Below, one piece after another: positions 8,608 to 15,736 of a stretch of DNA of 64,000 nucleotides (positions are counted from its first letter, which is position 1; every line of letters begins with the position of its first letter). The notes beneath the pieces are model-generated. The model was not told the origin of the DNA. It did no database searches and worked only from the letters and a program-made list of their open reading frames with translations. The translations under genes were made by a program, and so were the position numbers. This DNA is from Caproiciproducens faecalis (lineage in GTDB: Bacteria; Bacillota; Clostridia; Oscillospirales; Acutalibacteraceae): the NCBI RefSeq assembly GCF_019448085.1, contig NZ_JAGFNZ010000002.1:124001-188000 (forward strand), given 5' to 3'.

Positions 8608-9162
8608 TCATTTCGCGGCCAATTCACGTCCGCTTTGAAAAACACGCCCAACCGGTTCGCCGATATCGAAGTACCGGGCAGCCATCATAATGGTCGGCTT
8701 GACCCGCGCGGCATCCGGCGTACCGTTCTCCAGGCACTGATCTTTCGCGTAAGCAGCGACGATCTCTCCCAAAAACATTGTGAAATCAAAGACCGGAATG
8801 GTCTGGATAACCTTACAAAGATAATTGACCGGGCATTCTTCAATCATCGGGGCATCCCCGGCTTCGTCATAAAAAGCGGAAAAAACCTGGGACTTATCCT
8901 TGGAATTTCCGGATACTATCCCGCACAGGTCGGTTTTTTCGATCAGGCCGACATCCGGGATATTCACACTGAAAAAACCGTTTTCACGGATTCCCTGTGT
9001 GATGTAATGCGTGTTTTTCAGCGATACATACAGAACGGGGCGCTGACTGACGACCCCGTATGCGCCGATGGTCGTATAACTTGGCTTTCCCTTGACAGTC
9101 GCACCAGCGATCACGGCAATATAGGGTCCGTATGGAATATTGGAAATCTTTGTTTTATTCAT
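8608..9162 (-). CDS. Flavin reductase-like / flavoredoxin-type FMN protein
   Basis: 184 aa, split-barrel FMN-binding fold of the flavin reductase/flavoredoxin family. The N-terminal PYGPYIAVIAGATVKGKPSYTTIGAYGVVS region, SLKNTHYITQGI, and FSVNIPD match that fold. Such proteins shuttle electrons between reduced pyridine nucleotides or ferredoxin and acceptors in anaerobes. ATG 9162 is preferred (aaaggtg 6 nt upstream) over GTG 9171 located inside the ribosome site. It is convergent with the nitroreductase. Partner unknown. Confidence 0.88.
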   Translation of the reverse strand: MNKTKISNIPYGPYIAVIAGATVKGKPSYTTIGAYGVVSQRPVLYVSLKNTHYITQGIRENGFFSVNIPDVGLIEKTDLCGIVSGNSKDKSQVFSAFYDEAGDAPMIEECPVNYLCKVIQTIPVFDFTMFLGEIVAAYAKDQCLENGTPDAARVKPTIMMAARYFDIGEPVGRVFQSGRELAAK

Positions 9163-9280
9163 GCAAATCACCTTTCAAATAAAATTAACTGCGCAGTGTG
9201 GAACAGTATAGCAGATAAAATCGAAAAAGAATAGACTTTTTCTTTTGGATATGTTATCGTATTGTATAGTTATGCCCACC

Positions 9281-9320
9281 GGGCGGCAATTCATCGGGAT
9301 GGATTGCCGCCTTTTTCATT
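9281..9320 (+). terminator. Orphan terminator-like hairpin
   Basis: GGCGGCAAT / ATTGCCGCC stem followed by TTTTTCATTTT on the plus strand. No plus-strand gene precedes it: the 280-nt gap 9163-9443 holds only this, the flavin-reductase promoter region, and the hairpin at 9411. It could end a short untranslated transcript, but I see no convincing promoter. Confidence 0.5.
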
Positions 9321-9408
9321 TTCCGTCCACGCTTTCGCACCGCGGCTGACGGCGACACCTGTTTGGGCTGTCCGTGCCCGCGTGTATCTGATGATTACCG
9401 TGATATTA

Positions 9409-9440
9409 GGAAAGACCCGCTGATCAAGCGGGTCTTTCCT
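9409..9440 (-). terminator. Terminator hairpin of the MerR-family gene
   Basis: Perfect 12-bp inverted repeat AGGAAAGACCCGC / GCGGGTCTTTCCT around TGATCAA, a few nt after the regulator stop on the minus strand. T content is in the stem end rather than in a separate run, so termination strength is uncertain. Confidence 0.65.
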
Positions 9441-9443
9441 AAA

Positions 9444-10202
9444 CTATTCTTCTGTATTTTTCAAATTGCCGACATGCTGCGCTGCGGCAGCCAGCAGAAA
9501 GTAACTTAAGCCGATTTGCTGATCTTCCATCATTTTACGGTGAAACTGATCCTGAGACAAAAATTGAGAGGTATGATAGAATTGCCCTGCATCCATTTTG
9601 GTGCCATGGTCATTTAAAAACTTCAAATGATCTCTTACAAGGTTCTGTACTCTTTCATCGGCGGCAGATATTTGGTTTCTCAATGCCTCAGACATAGCAT
9701 CCATAAACCGTTTTGCTTCGGCGGCTTTCTCATTCAGCTCCCCGGGATTGATCTCCGCCGTTTTCAGGTCAATCTGATAATTTTCTTTTAGATAGTCACT
9801 TTGCGGTTTCAGTGCTTTTTCCCAGCCCTGTTGGTCGAATCCCTGAAACAAGTCCTGTTCGCTCATGGTTTCTCCTTTCAGCGCAGAACGAATGGATTTC
9901 CGGATCGTGTCGAGCAGAGAGTCGGTTCGCTGCCTTTGTGCATAAAGCAGTTTCTGCTGCCGCTTCAGGCATGTAATCCGATCGGACTCGCTCTGCAATG
10001 CTGTCTGAATTTCTCTGAGGGAAAATTCCAGTTCTCGGTAAAAAAGAATTTGCTGCAGTCGTTCCAGTTCTTTTTTCCCATAGAGACGGTAGCCGGCTTC
10101 CGTCACCCGGCATGGGAGAAGCAAACCAATTTTGTGATAATAGTGAAGAGCTTTAATTGTTACGCCCGTCATGGCAGATACTTCTTTTACCGTGTATTCC
10201 AT
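9444..10202 (-). CDS. MerR-family regulator with TipAS ligand-binding domain
   Basis: 252 aa. MerR winged-helix domain at residues 1-70 (YTVKEVSAMTGVTIKALHYYHKIGLL), coiled-coil dimerisation helix near 75-115, and a C-terminal TipAS-type domain (about 130-245) of the kind that traps thiopeptides and other bulky compounds in Streptomyces TipA. ATG 10202 is chosen; TTG 10217 lies further upstream inside the leader. Its promoter has the 19-bp spacer and dyad typical for MerR activators, so it probably activates itself. No obvious exporter target is adjacent. Its ligand is unknown. Confidence 0.92.
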   Translation of the reverse strand: MEYTVKEVSAMTGVTIKALHYYHKIGLLLPCRVTEAGYRLYGKKELERLQQILFYRELEFSLREIQTALQSESDRITCLKRQQKLLYAQRQRTDSLLDTIRKSIRSALKGETMSEQDLFQGFDQQGWEKALKPQSDYLKENYQIDLKTAEINPGELNEKAAEAKRFMDAMSEALRNQISAADERVQNLVRDHLKFLNDHGTKMDAGQFYHTSQFLSQDQFHRKMMEDQQIGLSYFLLAAAAQHVGNLKNTEE

Positions 10203-10221
10203 CTTTTCACCCCGCAAACTG

Positions 10222-10252
10222 ATAGTACTCTATGACCCAAGGGGAGAGTCAA
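10222..10252 (-). promoter_or_regulatory. MerR-type promoter with 19-bp spacer and operator dyad
   Basis: On the minus strand TTGACT and TACTAT are separated by 19 bp, two longer than optimal, as expected for MerR-activated promoters. The spacer carries an ACTCT...AGAGT dyad with an inner CCC/GGG pair. It is 20 nt upstream of the regulator ATG, indicating autoregulation. Confidence 0.8.
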
Positions 10253-10416
10253 CAGGTTTTTAATCATTTTAAAAGCTTTTTTATAATCTTATTATCTCCG
10301 CCGTGCAGTCAGATGTCAAACAACCAAAATTCCTTTTATTTTTTTGGCTCCACGGGTCGGCGGCGACAGGTCAGTGAAAGACAGATTGAAATACGGCTAA
10401 TTTCCTCAGAACGCAA

Positions 10417-10449
10417 AAACAACGCCGGTTACTCCGGCGTTGTTTTTGT
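10417..10449 (-). terminator. Terminator of the amino-acid ABC importer operon
   Basis: Perfect stem AAAACAACGCCGG / CCGGCGTTGTTTT with a 5-nt loop, U-rich on both strands. It follows the binding-protein gene on the minus strand by less than 10 nt. The stretch 10253-10416 between it and the MerR promoter shows no gene. Confidence 0.9.
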
Positions 10450-10457
10450 GTAAACCG

Positions 10458-11306
10458 TTATTGGATTTTTCCGCCCTCAATCACCACGTCATCCGCAGAG
10501 ACGGAGTCGCCGTATGCCGGCTTCAGTGCGGCGTCATAGGCTTCATGAATAAATTTCTCTTTTTCCAGAGCGGTCAGTTCGTTGTTGACCCAGTCAAGAA
10601 GCTCCTTGTCGCCCTTTTTCACCGCCGGTGCAATCGTGTCCTGTTCGCCTAAGGAGGAAACGCCGACCGTGTAACCGCTGTTTTCTCTGGCCCAGGCAAA
10701 CAGCAGGGTGTTGTCGTGCGCGAGAGCGGCGCCGCGTCCGTCCTTCAACGCCTGAAACGCCTCGGTATTCTGGTCATATTTCAGCAGTTCAATGTCCGGA
10801 TAGTTCTTCGTAAAATAAGTTTCCGCCGTTGTTCCCTTGTTGACGATCAGCTTTTTGCCCTTGAGCTGGGAGACATCGGTGATCTGGCTGCCGTCCGGGG
10901 AAACGATGCCAAGTGCAACCTTCATGTAGGGATTTGCAAAGTCAACCTTCTCTTTTCTTTCATCCGTCACGGTAAAGTTGGCCATAATCAGATCCACCTT
11001 GCCGGACTGCAGGTACTCTACACGGCTCGCGGCCTCTACAAGAACAAATTCGACCTTGCTTTCGTCACCTAAAAGGTCTTTTGCAAACCGTTTCGCAATG
11101 TAAACGTCAAAGCCCTGATTTTTCCCCTGAGCATCCACATAGCCGAAAGGAGGCTTGTCGCTGAACACCCCGACTTTGATTTTTCCATTCTTCTTAATGG
11201 TCTCCAGTGAGGACTGCTGGGCGCTCTTCTGGGAGCATCCCGCAAGTGTTCCCAATGCCAGTACAACCGCCAGCACGGCGGCAAGAATTCTGCCTGTCTT
11301 TTTCAT
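10458..11306 (-). CDS. Amino-acid ABC transporter binding lipoprotein, CjaA-like (probably cysteine)
   Basis: 282 aa extracytoplasmic solute-binding protein, family 3. Signal sequence ends in lipobox LAGC with Cys24. The mature part, with KVGVFSDKPPFGYVD, VLVEAASRVEYLQSGKVDL, PYMKVALGIV, NKGTTAETYFTKNYP, KYDQNTEAFQAL and DDVVIEGGK, follows the Campylobacter CjaA cysteine-binding protein closely as I remember it, so cysteine is the best ligand guess. The gene is last of four, 2 nt after the ATPase stop, and ends at a strong terminator. Confidence 0.92.
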   Translation of the reverse strand: MKKTGRILAAVLAVVLALGTLAGCSQKSAQQSSLETIKKNGKIKVGVFSDKPPFGYVDAQGKNQGFDVYIAKRFAKDLLGDESKVEFVLVEAASRVEYLQSGKVDLIMANFTVTDERKEKVDFANPYMKVALGIVSPDGSQITDVSQLKGKKLIVNKGTTAETYFTKNYPDIELLKYDQNTEAFQALKDGRGAALAHDNTLLFAWARENSGYTVGVSSLGEQDTIAPAVKKGDKELLDWVNNELTALEKEKFIHEAYDAALKPAYGDSVSADDVVIEGGKIQ

Positions 11307-11308
11307 AA

Positions 11309-12064
11309 TTAACCCTTCTCTTCATTAAAATTAAAAATATTCAGAAACTGCTTTGCACGGTCGGTTTTCGGGTCGGTAAAAAAGAGCTCCGCGTCGGATT
11401 CCTCCACGATTTTCCCTTCATCGATAAATACCACTTTATCCGCAACCGCCTTGGCAAAACCCATTTCATGGGTAACAATCACCATGGTCATACCCTGCTT
11501 CGCAAGGCCAAGCATTACGTCGAGCACTTCACGCACCATTTCGGGGTCGAGCGCCGCCGTAACCTCATCAAACAGCATTACTTCCGGATTCATACACAAA
11601 GCACGCACAATCGCCACGCGCTGTTTCTGCCCGCCGGAAAGCTGGCGGGGAAAAGCGTCTTTTCTGTCCAGAAGCCCAATGCGCTCCAGCAGCGCTTCCG
11701 CCTGCCGGGTGGCTTCTTCCTGGCTTCTCTTCTGCACCTTCAGAGGGCCGAGCAAAATATTTTCCAGAATCGTCATATGCGGGAAAAGATCATAGCTCTG
11801 AAAAACCATCCCGATTTTCTGGCGAACCAGATGCCAGTCGGTCCCGGCAGCGGAAATGGATTGGCCGTCCAGACTGATGTCTCCCGACTGTATCGGCTCA
11901 AGGCCGTTAATACATCGCAGCAGCGTGCTTTTTCCGCAGCCGGAAGGCCCGAGAATGACGACGACCTCTCCCTTGTGGACTTTCAGGTTTACCCCGTTCA
12001 GAACGGTTCTGTCGTCATAATTTTTGTGAAGCTGATTGATTTCAAGAAGAATATCCTGTTCCAT
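11309..12064 (-). CDS. Amino-acid ABC transporter ATPase
   Basis: 251 aa polar amino acid importer ATPase of the GlnQ/HisP type. Walker [11 protein letters not shown]-loop [11 protein letters not shown], signature [15 protein letters not shown], Walker [15 protein letters not shown], and H-loop VTHEMGFA are all intact. Energises import through the two upstream-encoded permeases; the binding protein gene follows directly. The 11-nt gap to the preceding permease gene fits a single operon. Confidence 0.95.
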   Translation of the reverse strand: MEQDILLEINQLHKNYDDRTVLNGVNLKVHKGEVVVILGPSGCGKSTLLRCINGLEPIQSGDISLDGQSISAAGTDWHLVRQKIGMVFQSYDLFPHMTILENILLGPLKVQKRSQEEATRQAEALLERIGLLDRKDAFPRQLSGGQKQRVAIVRALCMNPEVMLFDEVTAALDPEMVREVLDVMLGLAKQGMTMVIVTHEMGFAKAVADKVVFIDEGKIVEESDAELFFTDPKTDRAKQFLNIFNFNEEKG

Positions 12065-12075
12065 GTTCTACCTCC

Positions 12076-12741
12076 TCAGGACTGCCATTTTCGTTCCAGC
12101 CGCTTGGACAGGAGCGAAACCGGGTAACAGATTGCAAAATAAAGCAGGAATATGAAACCATAAATCCAGAAGGACGCCGTAGGCACCTCCAGAATGGACC
12201 TTTCTATGATCTGCTGACCCACCTTCAAGACCTCCACCACGCCGATCAATACAACCAGTGATGTGGTTTTAATCATGCGCGTGGCAAGGTTGATGGCGGC
12301 GGGCAGCAGCCGCCGTACGGTCTGCGGAATAATGATGTATTGGTAAATCTGCACATAGGTAAGGCCGAGGGCCGCACCGGATTCCTTTTGATGCTTTGGC
12401 AGGGATTCCACCGCACCGCGGACAATGTCGCCCATTTCCGCCGTCCCCCAAAGGGAAAAGACAATGATGGATACTAACTCTCCCCCCAGTTCCAGATTCA
12501 GTGTAAAGTAGAAGATAAACAGCCACACAAGGATGGGGATAATCCGTACCGCTTCCAGATAGATTCGGCACACGGAACGGACCGCTTTCCACTTCGAGGT
12601 CATCACAATCCCCAGAACAATGCCGAGAACGCCGGAAATGAAAACGGAGATCAGGGCAATCCGCGCCGTAACCAGCAAGCCGTTCAGCAGGCGGAGAAGA
12701 TTGAAACCTTCAAAAACAACACTAATTCCCGAACTGTCCAT
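12076..12741 (-). CDS. Amino-acid ABC transporter permease, second subunit
   Basis: 221 aa His/Glu/Gln/Arg-type inner-membrane permease with about five membrane segments and the EAA loop (GAALGLTYVQIYQYIIIPQTVRRLLP) that docks the ATPase. It overlaps the upstream permease gene by 20 nt, which indicates translational coupling and a heterodimeric channel. Confidence 0.94.
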   Translation of the reverse strand: MDSSGISVVFEGFNLLRLLNGLLVTARIALISVFISGVLGIVLGIVMTSKWKAVRSVCRIYLEAVRIIPILVWLFIFYFTLNLELGGELVSIIVFSLWGTAEMGDIVRGAVESLPKHQKESGAALGLTYVQIYQYIIIPQTVRRLLPAAINLATRMIKTTSLVVLIGVVEVLKVGQQIIERSILEVPTASFWIYGFIFLLYFAICYPVSLLSKRLERKWQS

Positions 12742-13381
12742 AGCGCACCTTCCTTTCCAGAGCAGTCAAAAGCAGCGACACCGGCAGCAGTAAAATCAGG
12801 TAAAAAAGGACAAGCAGGGTAAGCGCTTCCTTGGTCGAATAGTACATACCGATCAGGTCTTTGGCAATAAACATCAAATCCGGCAGCGCTACCGCGCTTA
12901 CAATCGACGTCTCTTTAATCAAAAAAATCGCGTTGGCTTCCAGCGCGGGCATGGAAACGGAAAAAGCCTGCGGAAAAATTACATAACGCACCAGCTGCGA
13001 ACGGGAAAGCCCAATGCTGAGTCCCGATTCAATCTGTGTTTTCCCCACCGCCTCCAAGCCGCTGCGGAACGCTTCCGCCATATAGCTGCCGCCCAGAAAG
13101 GTCAGTCCGGCAACCGCGCAAAGCTCCGCTTCCAGCTTCAGACCGATCTGTGTCAACCCGTAATACAAAAAGAACAGCTGAATCAGCGACGGGGTGTTTC
13201 TGGAAATCTCAATATAAATTTTAACAATAAGGCTTAATACCGGAACCTGAAAATAAAGAATCAGGCTGCAAAAAAAACCTAAAAGGAGCGACAAGCCGAT
13301 CGCCCAAACGGAAATGGTCAGCGTCAGCTGCGCCGCTTTCCAATAGAGCGGCAGGCTCTGTATGATAAAGCCAAAATCCAA
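12722..13381 (-). CDS. Amino-acid ABC transporter permease, first subunit
   Basis: 219 aa paralogue of the following permease, first gene of the importer operon. EAA loop present (GLSIGLSRSQLVRYVIFPQAF). Start is TTG 13381 with aaggaaggcgg upstream on the minus strand; no ATG exists near the conserved N-terminus. About 80 nt of leader separate it from a consensus promoter; I saw no riboswitch or T-box in that leader. Confidence 0.93.
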   Translation of the reverse strand: MDFGFIIQSLPLYWKAAQLTLTISVWAIGLSLLLGFFCSLILYFQVPVLSLIVKIYIEISRNTPSLIQLFFLYYGLTQIGLKLEAELCAVAGLTFLGGSYMAEAFRSGLEAVGKTQIESGLSIGLSRSQLVRYVIFPQAFSVSMPALEANAIFLIKETSIVSAVALPDLMFIAKDLIGMYYSTKEALTLLVLFYLILLLPVSLLLTALERKVRYGQFGN

Positions 13382-13460
13382 TGAAATCCGCCTTCCTTTT
13401 GTAGCTTAACCGAAAAGCTTTAGCAATAAAAAAAATATTAAACATATATTTTTAGTAGTT

Positions 13461-13489
13461 ATTATATGCCCTCTTGTTGTTTTTGTCAA
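13461..13489 (-). promoter_or_regulatory. Consensus sigma-A promoter of the ABC importer operon
   Basis: Minus-strand TTGACA (13484-13489), 17-bp spacer, TATAAT (13461-13466): both boxes perfect. Such a strong promoter on an uptake operon usually needs a repressor, but no clear operator is visible. Confidence 0.85.
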
Positions 13490-13566
13490 CAGAAAAACAA
13501 AACTTCGCGGAAAAACGCCTTTAGGAAACCACTGCACCCGGCGCTTTATTTCCTGGATGACATAAA

Positions 13567-13612
13567 CTGTTAACGAATTTTTAACAGAATACAGACCGAA
13601 ATGGGATATAAT
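13567..13612 (+). promoter_or_regulatory. Promoter of the phosphodiester-glycosidase gene with Pho-box-like repeat
   Basis: A perfect -10 TATAAT at 13607-13612 lacks a proper -35. Instead TTAACG-N5-TTAACA (13570-13586) lies just upstream, two TTAACA-type hexamers 11 bp apart, the spacing of Gram-positive PhoP boxes. The same bases form a CTGTTAA/TTAACAG inverted repeat. An activator-dependent promoter is likely; phosphate control is inference. Confidence 0.5.
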
Positions 13613-13690
13613 ACTGTTTAATCGTATTCTTGCAGCAGGCGGCTTCAGAAAGCAAGACCGCTTCATGATCGTATGGAAGGAGATCAATTC

Positions 13691-14986
13691 ATGAATATCA
13701 GCAGAAAATCGAAAGTGCAAAAGAGGATCGTTTCCGCGGCAGTAATTTGTCTGGCTGCTATGCAGATTACAGCGGCAAACCCGGTACAGGCTCTCGGCGC
13801 ACCGGATATTACCGTCAGCACGGCGTCCTCGCTGGTGGATGAAATCAAAACGACTATCGCGCCCGGACTTACCCAAAAAGAATTCATATACACCGATCAG
13901 GCAGGCAAACGGCTGACCTGCTTTACCATGGAATATAACCCCCAAATGGCCAGCGTAACCCTTTCGGCCGGTACCCCGCACGACGGGACAAAAATCGGAC
14001 TCGCAACCGTGCGGGATCAGGCAAGCGCCTCGGTTCACAGCGGGAAGCAGGTCGTCGCCGCCATCAACGCGGATATGTACAATATGAGCACGGGCGACCC
14101 GTGGGGCGTAGTTGTCAAGGACGGAACAGAGATCCATTCCTATGCGCCCGTGCGCACCTGGTGGAAATTCTTCGGCGTTAAGAAAGACGGCTCACCGATC
14201 TACGGCGACCGGCAGACCTATGAGGCCAACAAGGGCATGATTCAGCAGGCGCTGGGAATTCACAGCGTTCTGGTTGACGGCGGTGCCGTTGTCAATACGG
14301 ATCTGACCGCTACGCTCGCCCCCCGCAACGCCGTGGGCGTGCGCAGTGACAACTCGATTTTCTTTCTTTTGGCGGACGGCAGAAAGGATCCGTATTCCCA
14401 CGGACTGACGCTGGAGCAGACCGCGCAGCTGATGAAGGATCTGGGCGCGGTATGGGCTGGAAATCTGGACGGCGGCGGCTCGTCCACCCTGATGACCAGA
14501 ACGCCCGGAGAGACCGCTCTGACCGTAAAGAACCACCCCTCCGACGGATGGGAGCGCGCCGTGGCCAATTCCTGGCTCTTTATCGCGAACCCGAAACCGG
14601 ACGGCGTGTTTGACTCCGCCGCGCTGACCCCTTACGACAAAACCTATTCCCCGAAATCCATTGTCCCGATTACCGCGAAAGGGCTGGATTTTTCCGGAGC
14701 CCCGACCGCTCTGCCCAAAAGCGGGCTGAGCTGGGCGCTTTCCGATTACAGCTTTGGGTCCATTGACCAGAACGGCGTCTTTTCCTCTAACGGACAGGAG
14801 GGACAGGTGCAGGCGCAGCTTTGGTACAGTGGCAGGATCGTCGGTTCCACCTATGTGGAAATCGCCACGCCGGACAATTATGTTTCTGTCGGTACCGTCA
14901 CGCCGACCGCCGGAAAAAACGCGGGGCTGACGGCAACCTATCAGGGACGCGAGGTCATCCTGACCATGAACAAATCAGACTGGTAA
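13691..14986 (+). CDS. Secreted phosphodiester glycosidase (NAGPA domain) protein
   Basis: 431 aa. Signal peptide in residues 1-35 (KRIVSAAVICLAAMQITAANPVQA). The NAGPA-type phosphodiester glycosidase domain spans about 75-290, with AINADMYNMSTGDPWGVVV, VDGGAV and NLDGGGSSTLM, the conserved DGGGSS loop. Members cleave phosphodiester-linked sugars, for instance N-acetylglucosamine 1-phosphodiesters in wall polymers. After it comes a single Ig-like/Big-type module (about 310-410) and a short tail; many clostridial relatives are much longer, so this is a compact form. ATG 13691 is set by aaggag at 13677-13682. It ends at a terminator, so no frameshifted continuation is seen. Confidence 0.85.
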   Translation: MNISRKSKVQKRIVSAAVICLAAMQITAANPVQALGAPDITVSTASSLVDEIKTTIAPGLTQKEFIYTDQAGKRLTCFTMEYNPQMASVTLSAGTPHDGTKIGLATVRDQASASVHSGKQVVAAINADMYNMSTGDPWGVVVKDGTEIHSYAPVRTWWKFFGVKKDGSPIYGDRQTYEANKGMIQQALGIHSVLVDGGAVVNTDLTATLAPRNAVGVRSDNSIFFLLADGRKDPYSHGLTLEQTAQLMKDLGAVWAGNLDGGGSSTLMTRTPGETALTVKNHPSDGWERAVANSWLFIANPKPDGVFDSAALTPYDKTYSPKSIVPITAKGLDFSGAPTALPKSGLSWALSDYSFGSIDQNGVFSSNGQEGQVQAQLWYSGRIVGSTYVEIATPDNYVSVGTVTPTAGKNAGLTATYQGREVILTMNKSDW

Positions 14987-14998
14987 GCTTCACACACA

Positions 14999-15036
14999 AA
15001 AGCGCTGCTCCGGCTTTACGCCGGAACAGCGCTTTT
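14999..15036 (+). terminator. Terminator after the phosphodiester-glycosidase gene
   Basis: AAGCGCTGxTCCGGC / GCCGGAxCAGCGCTT hairpin with TTTAC loop and trailing TTTC. It also serves as the likely end of the convergent small-gene cluster. Confidence 0.85.
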
Positions 15037-15053
15037 TCATTTGGGAACAACTG

Positions 15054-15197
15054 TCAGTTGCCGTACTCGCTCTGCCCATCCTTGCCGAATTTTGCACGGG
15101 CGCTTTCGGCCTGCGGATCGTGGCTGATGTGTTTCTTATCCGTTTTTGCCTGTTTTTTATCGTTGCCGCTCTTTTTGTCCTTCTGCGTATTATTCAT
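15054..15197 (-). CDS. 47-aa Lys-rich hydrophilic small protein
   Basis: Starts MNNTQKDKKSGNDKKQ and ends with HDPQAESARAKFGKDGQSEYGN; no hydrophobic segment. A ribosome site (gaaaggcgg) precedes the ATG. The HDPQAESARAKFG tail resembles, from memory, the clostridial CPC_1213-type small proteins of unknown function. It is the third and last gene of a minus-strand cluster of small proteins, 13 nt after the HMA-like gene. Confidence 0.65.
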   Translation of the reverse strand: MNNTQKDKKSGNDKKQAKTDKKHISHDPQAESARAKFGKDGQSEYGN

Positions 15198-15210
15198 AAA
15201 AAACCGCCTT

Positions 15211-15420
15211 TCATTCGTACTCAATTTTAAAGCCGGTGTGTTCTATGCAGTCTTTGATTTCCGTTTCTGTGGCCGGTTCGTTGTACTCCACCTTAACCGT
15301 TCCGGTCGTCAGGTTCACGCCGATTTCCTGGACTCCTTTAATTTTGTCCAGTGCGTTTTTGATCTGCGTTTTGCACTCTTTGTTCTGAATACCCGATACG
15401 CTGCAAAGTACTGTGTTCAT
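15211..15420 (-). CDS. HMA-fold (heavy-metal-associated) small protein lacking the CxxC
   Basis: 69 aa ferredoxin-like beta-alpha-beta-beta-alpha-beta fold of the metallochaperone type: TVLCSVSGIQNKECKTQIKNAL, GVQEIGVNLTTGTVKVEY and a final IEHTGFKIEYE. In CopZ-like proteins the loop reads GMxCxxC; here it reads GIQNKEC, so only the second Cys remains and Met is Ile. Either it binds metal differently or it has lost metal binding. Good ribosome site (gggggag). Flanked by two unrelated small hydrophilic proteins. Confidence 0.8.
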   Translation of the reverse strand: MNTVLCSVSGIQNKECKTQIKNALDKIKGVQEIGVNLTTGTVKVEYNEPATETEIKDCIEHTGFKIEYE

Positions 15421-15435
15421 TATTCTCCCCCTTAT

Positions 15436-15588
15436 TTATGAATTACCGTTTTTTTCATGCTTGCCGTCATGCATACCCAGCTTGCGGCCGTCAACAATTC
15501 CGACATCCGCATTTTCCCCGGGTTTCATCCTTCTGAGTTCCGGGGCGTTCTTTTCCCGGTCTTTCATTCTGTTTTTATTGTTATCCAT
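15436..15588 (-). CDS. 50-aa charged small protein, unknown
   Basis: Begins MDNNKNRMKDREKNAPELRR and ends in KLGMHDGKHEKNGNS; highly charged, no Cys, no membrane segment. ATG 15588 is selected because GGAGG lies 11 nt upstream; a longer in-frame reading to 15723 crosses the terminator of the next gene and is not credible. First gene of the three-gene small-protein cluster. Not recognised. Confidence 0.6.
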   Translation of the reverse strand: MDNNKNRMKDREKNAPELRRMKPGENADVGIVDGRKLGMHDGKHEKNGNS

Positions 15589-15682
15589 ATCATAATGTTC
15601 CTCCGTTACGGTATTGCGCCGCAACTTTAGTATTGATGAAATGAAAAAATTTATACGGAACGCCTTTTCTGCTATAAACGCG

Positions 15683-15720
15683 AAAATGCCGCGCCGGCTC
15701 TCGCCGGTGCGGCATTTTTT
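15683..15720 (-). terminator. Terminator of the DUF362 gene
   Basis: AAAATGCCGCxCCGGC / GCCGGxGCGGCATTTT stem around TCTC, U-rich on both flanks, 16 nt after the stop codon on the minus strand. Confidence 0.9.
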
Positions 15721-15736
15721 CATAACGTATACTTCC

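Noticed and set aside
13382-13460. Riboswitch in the leader of the amino-acid importer operon
   Set aside because: The leader is short and A+T-rich with no stable stems or known motif.
14821-15441. 206-codon plus-strand frame following the phosphodiester-glycosidase gene, as a frameshifted continuation
   Set aside because: It starts in another frame inside the gene, crosses a perfect terminator and runs antisense to the small-protein cluster; the translation has no Ig-like or glycosidase signature.
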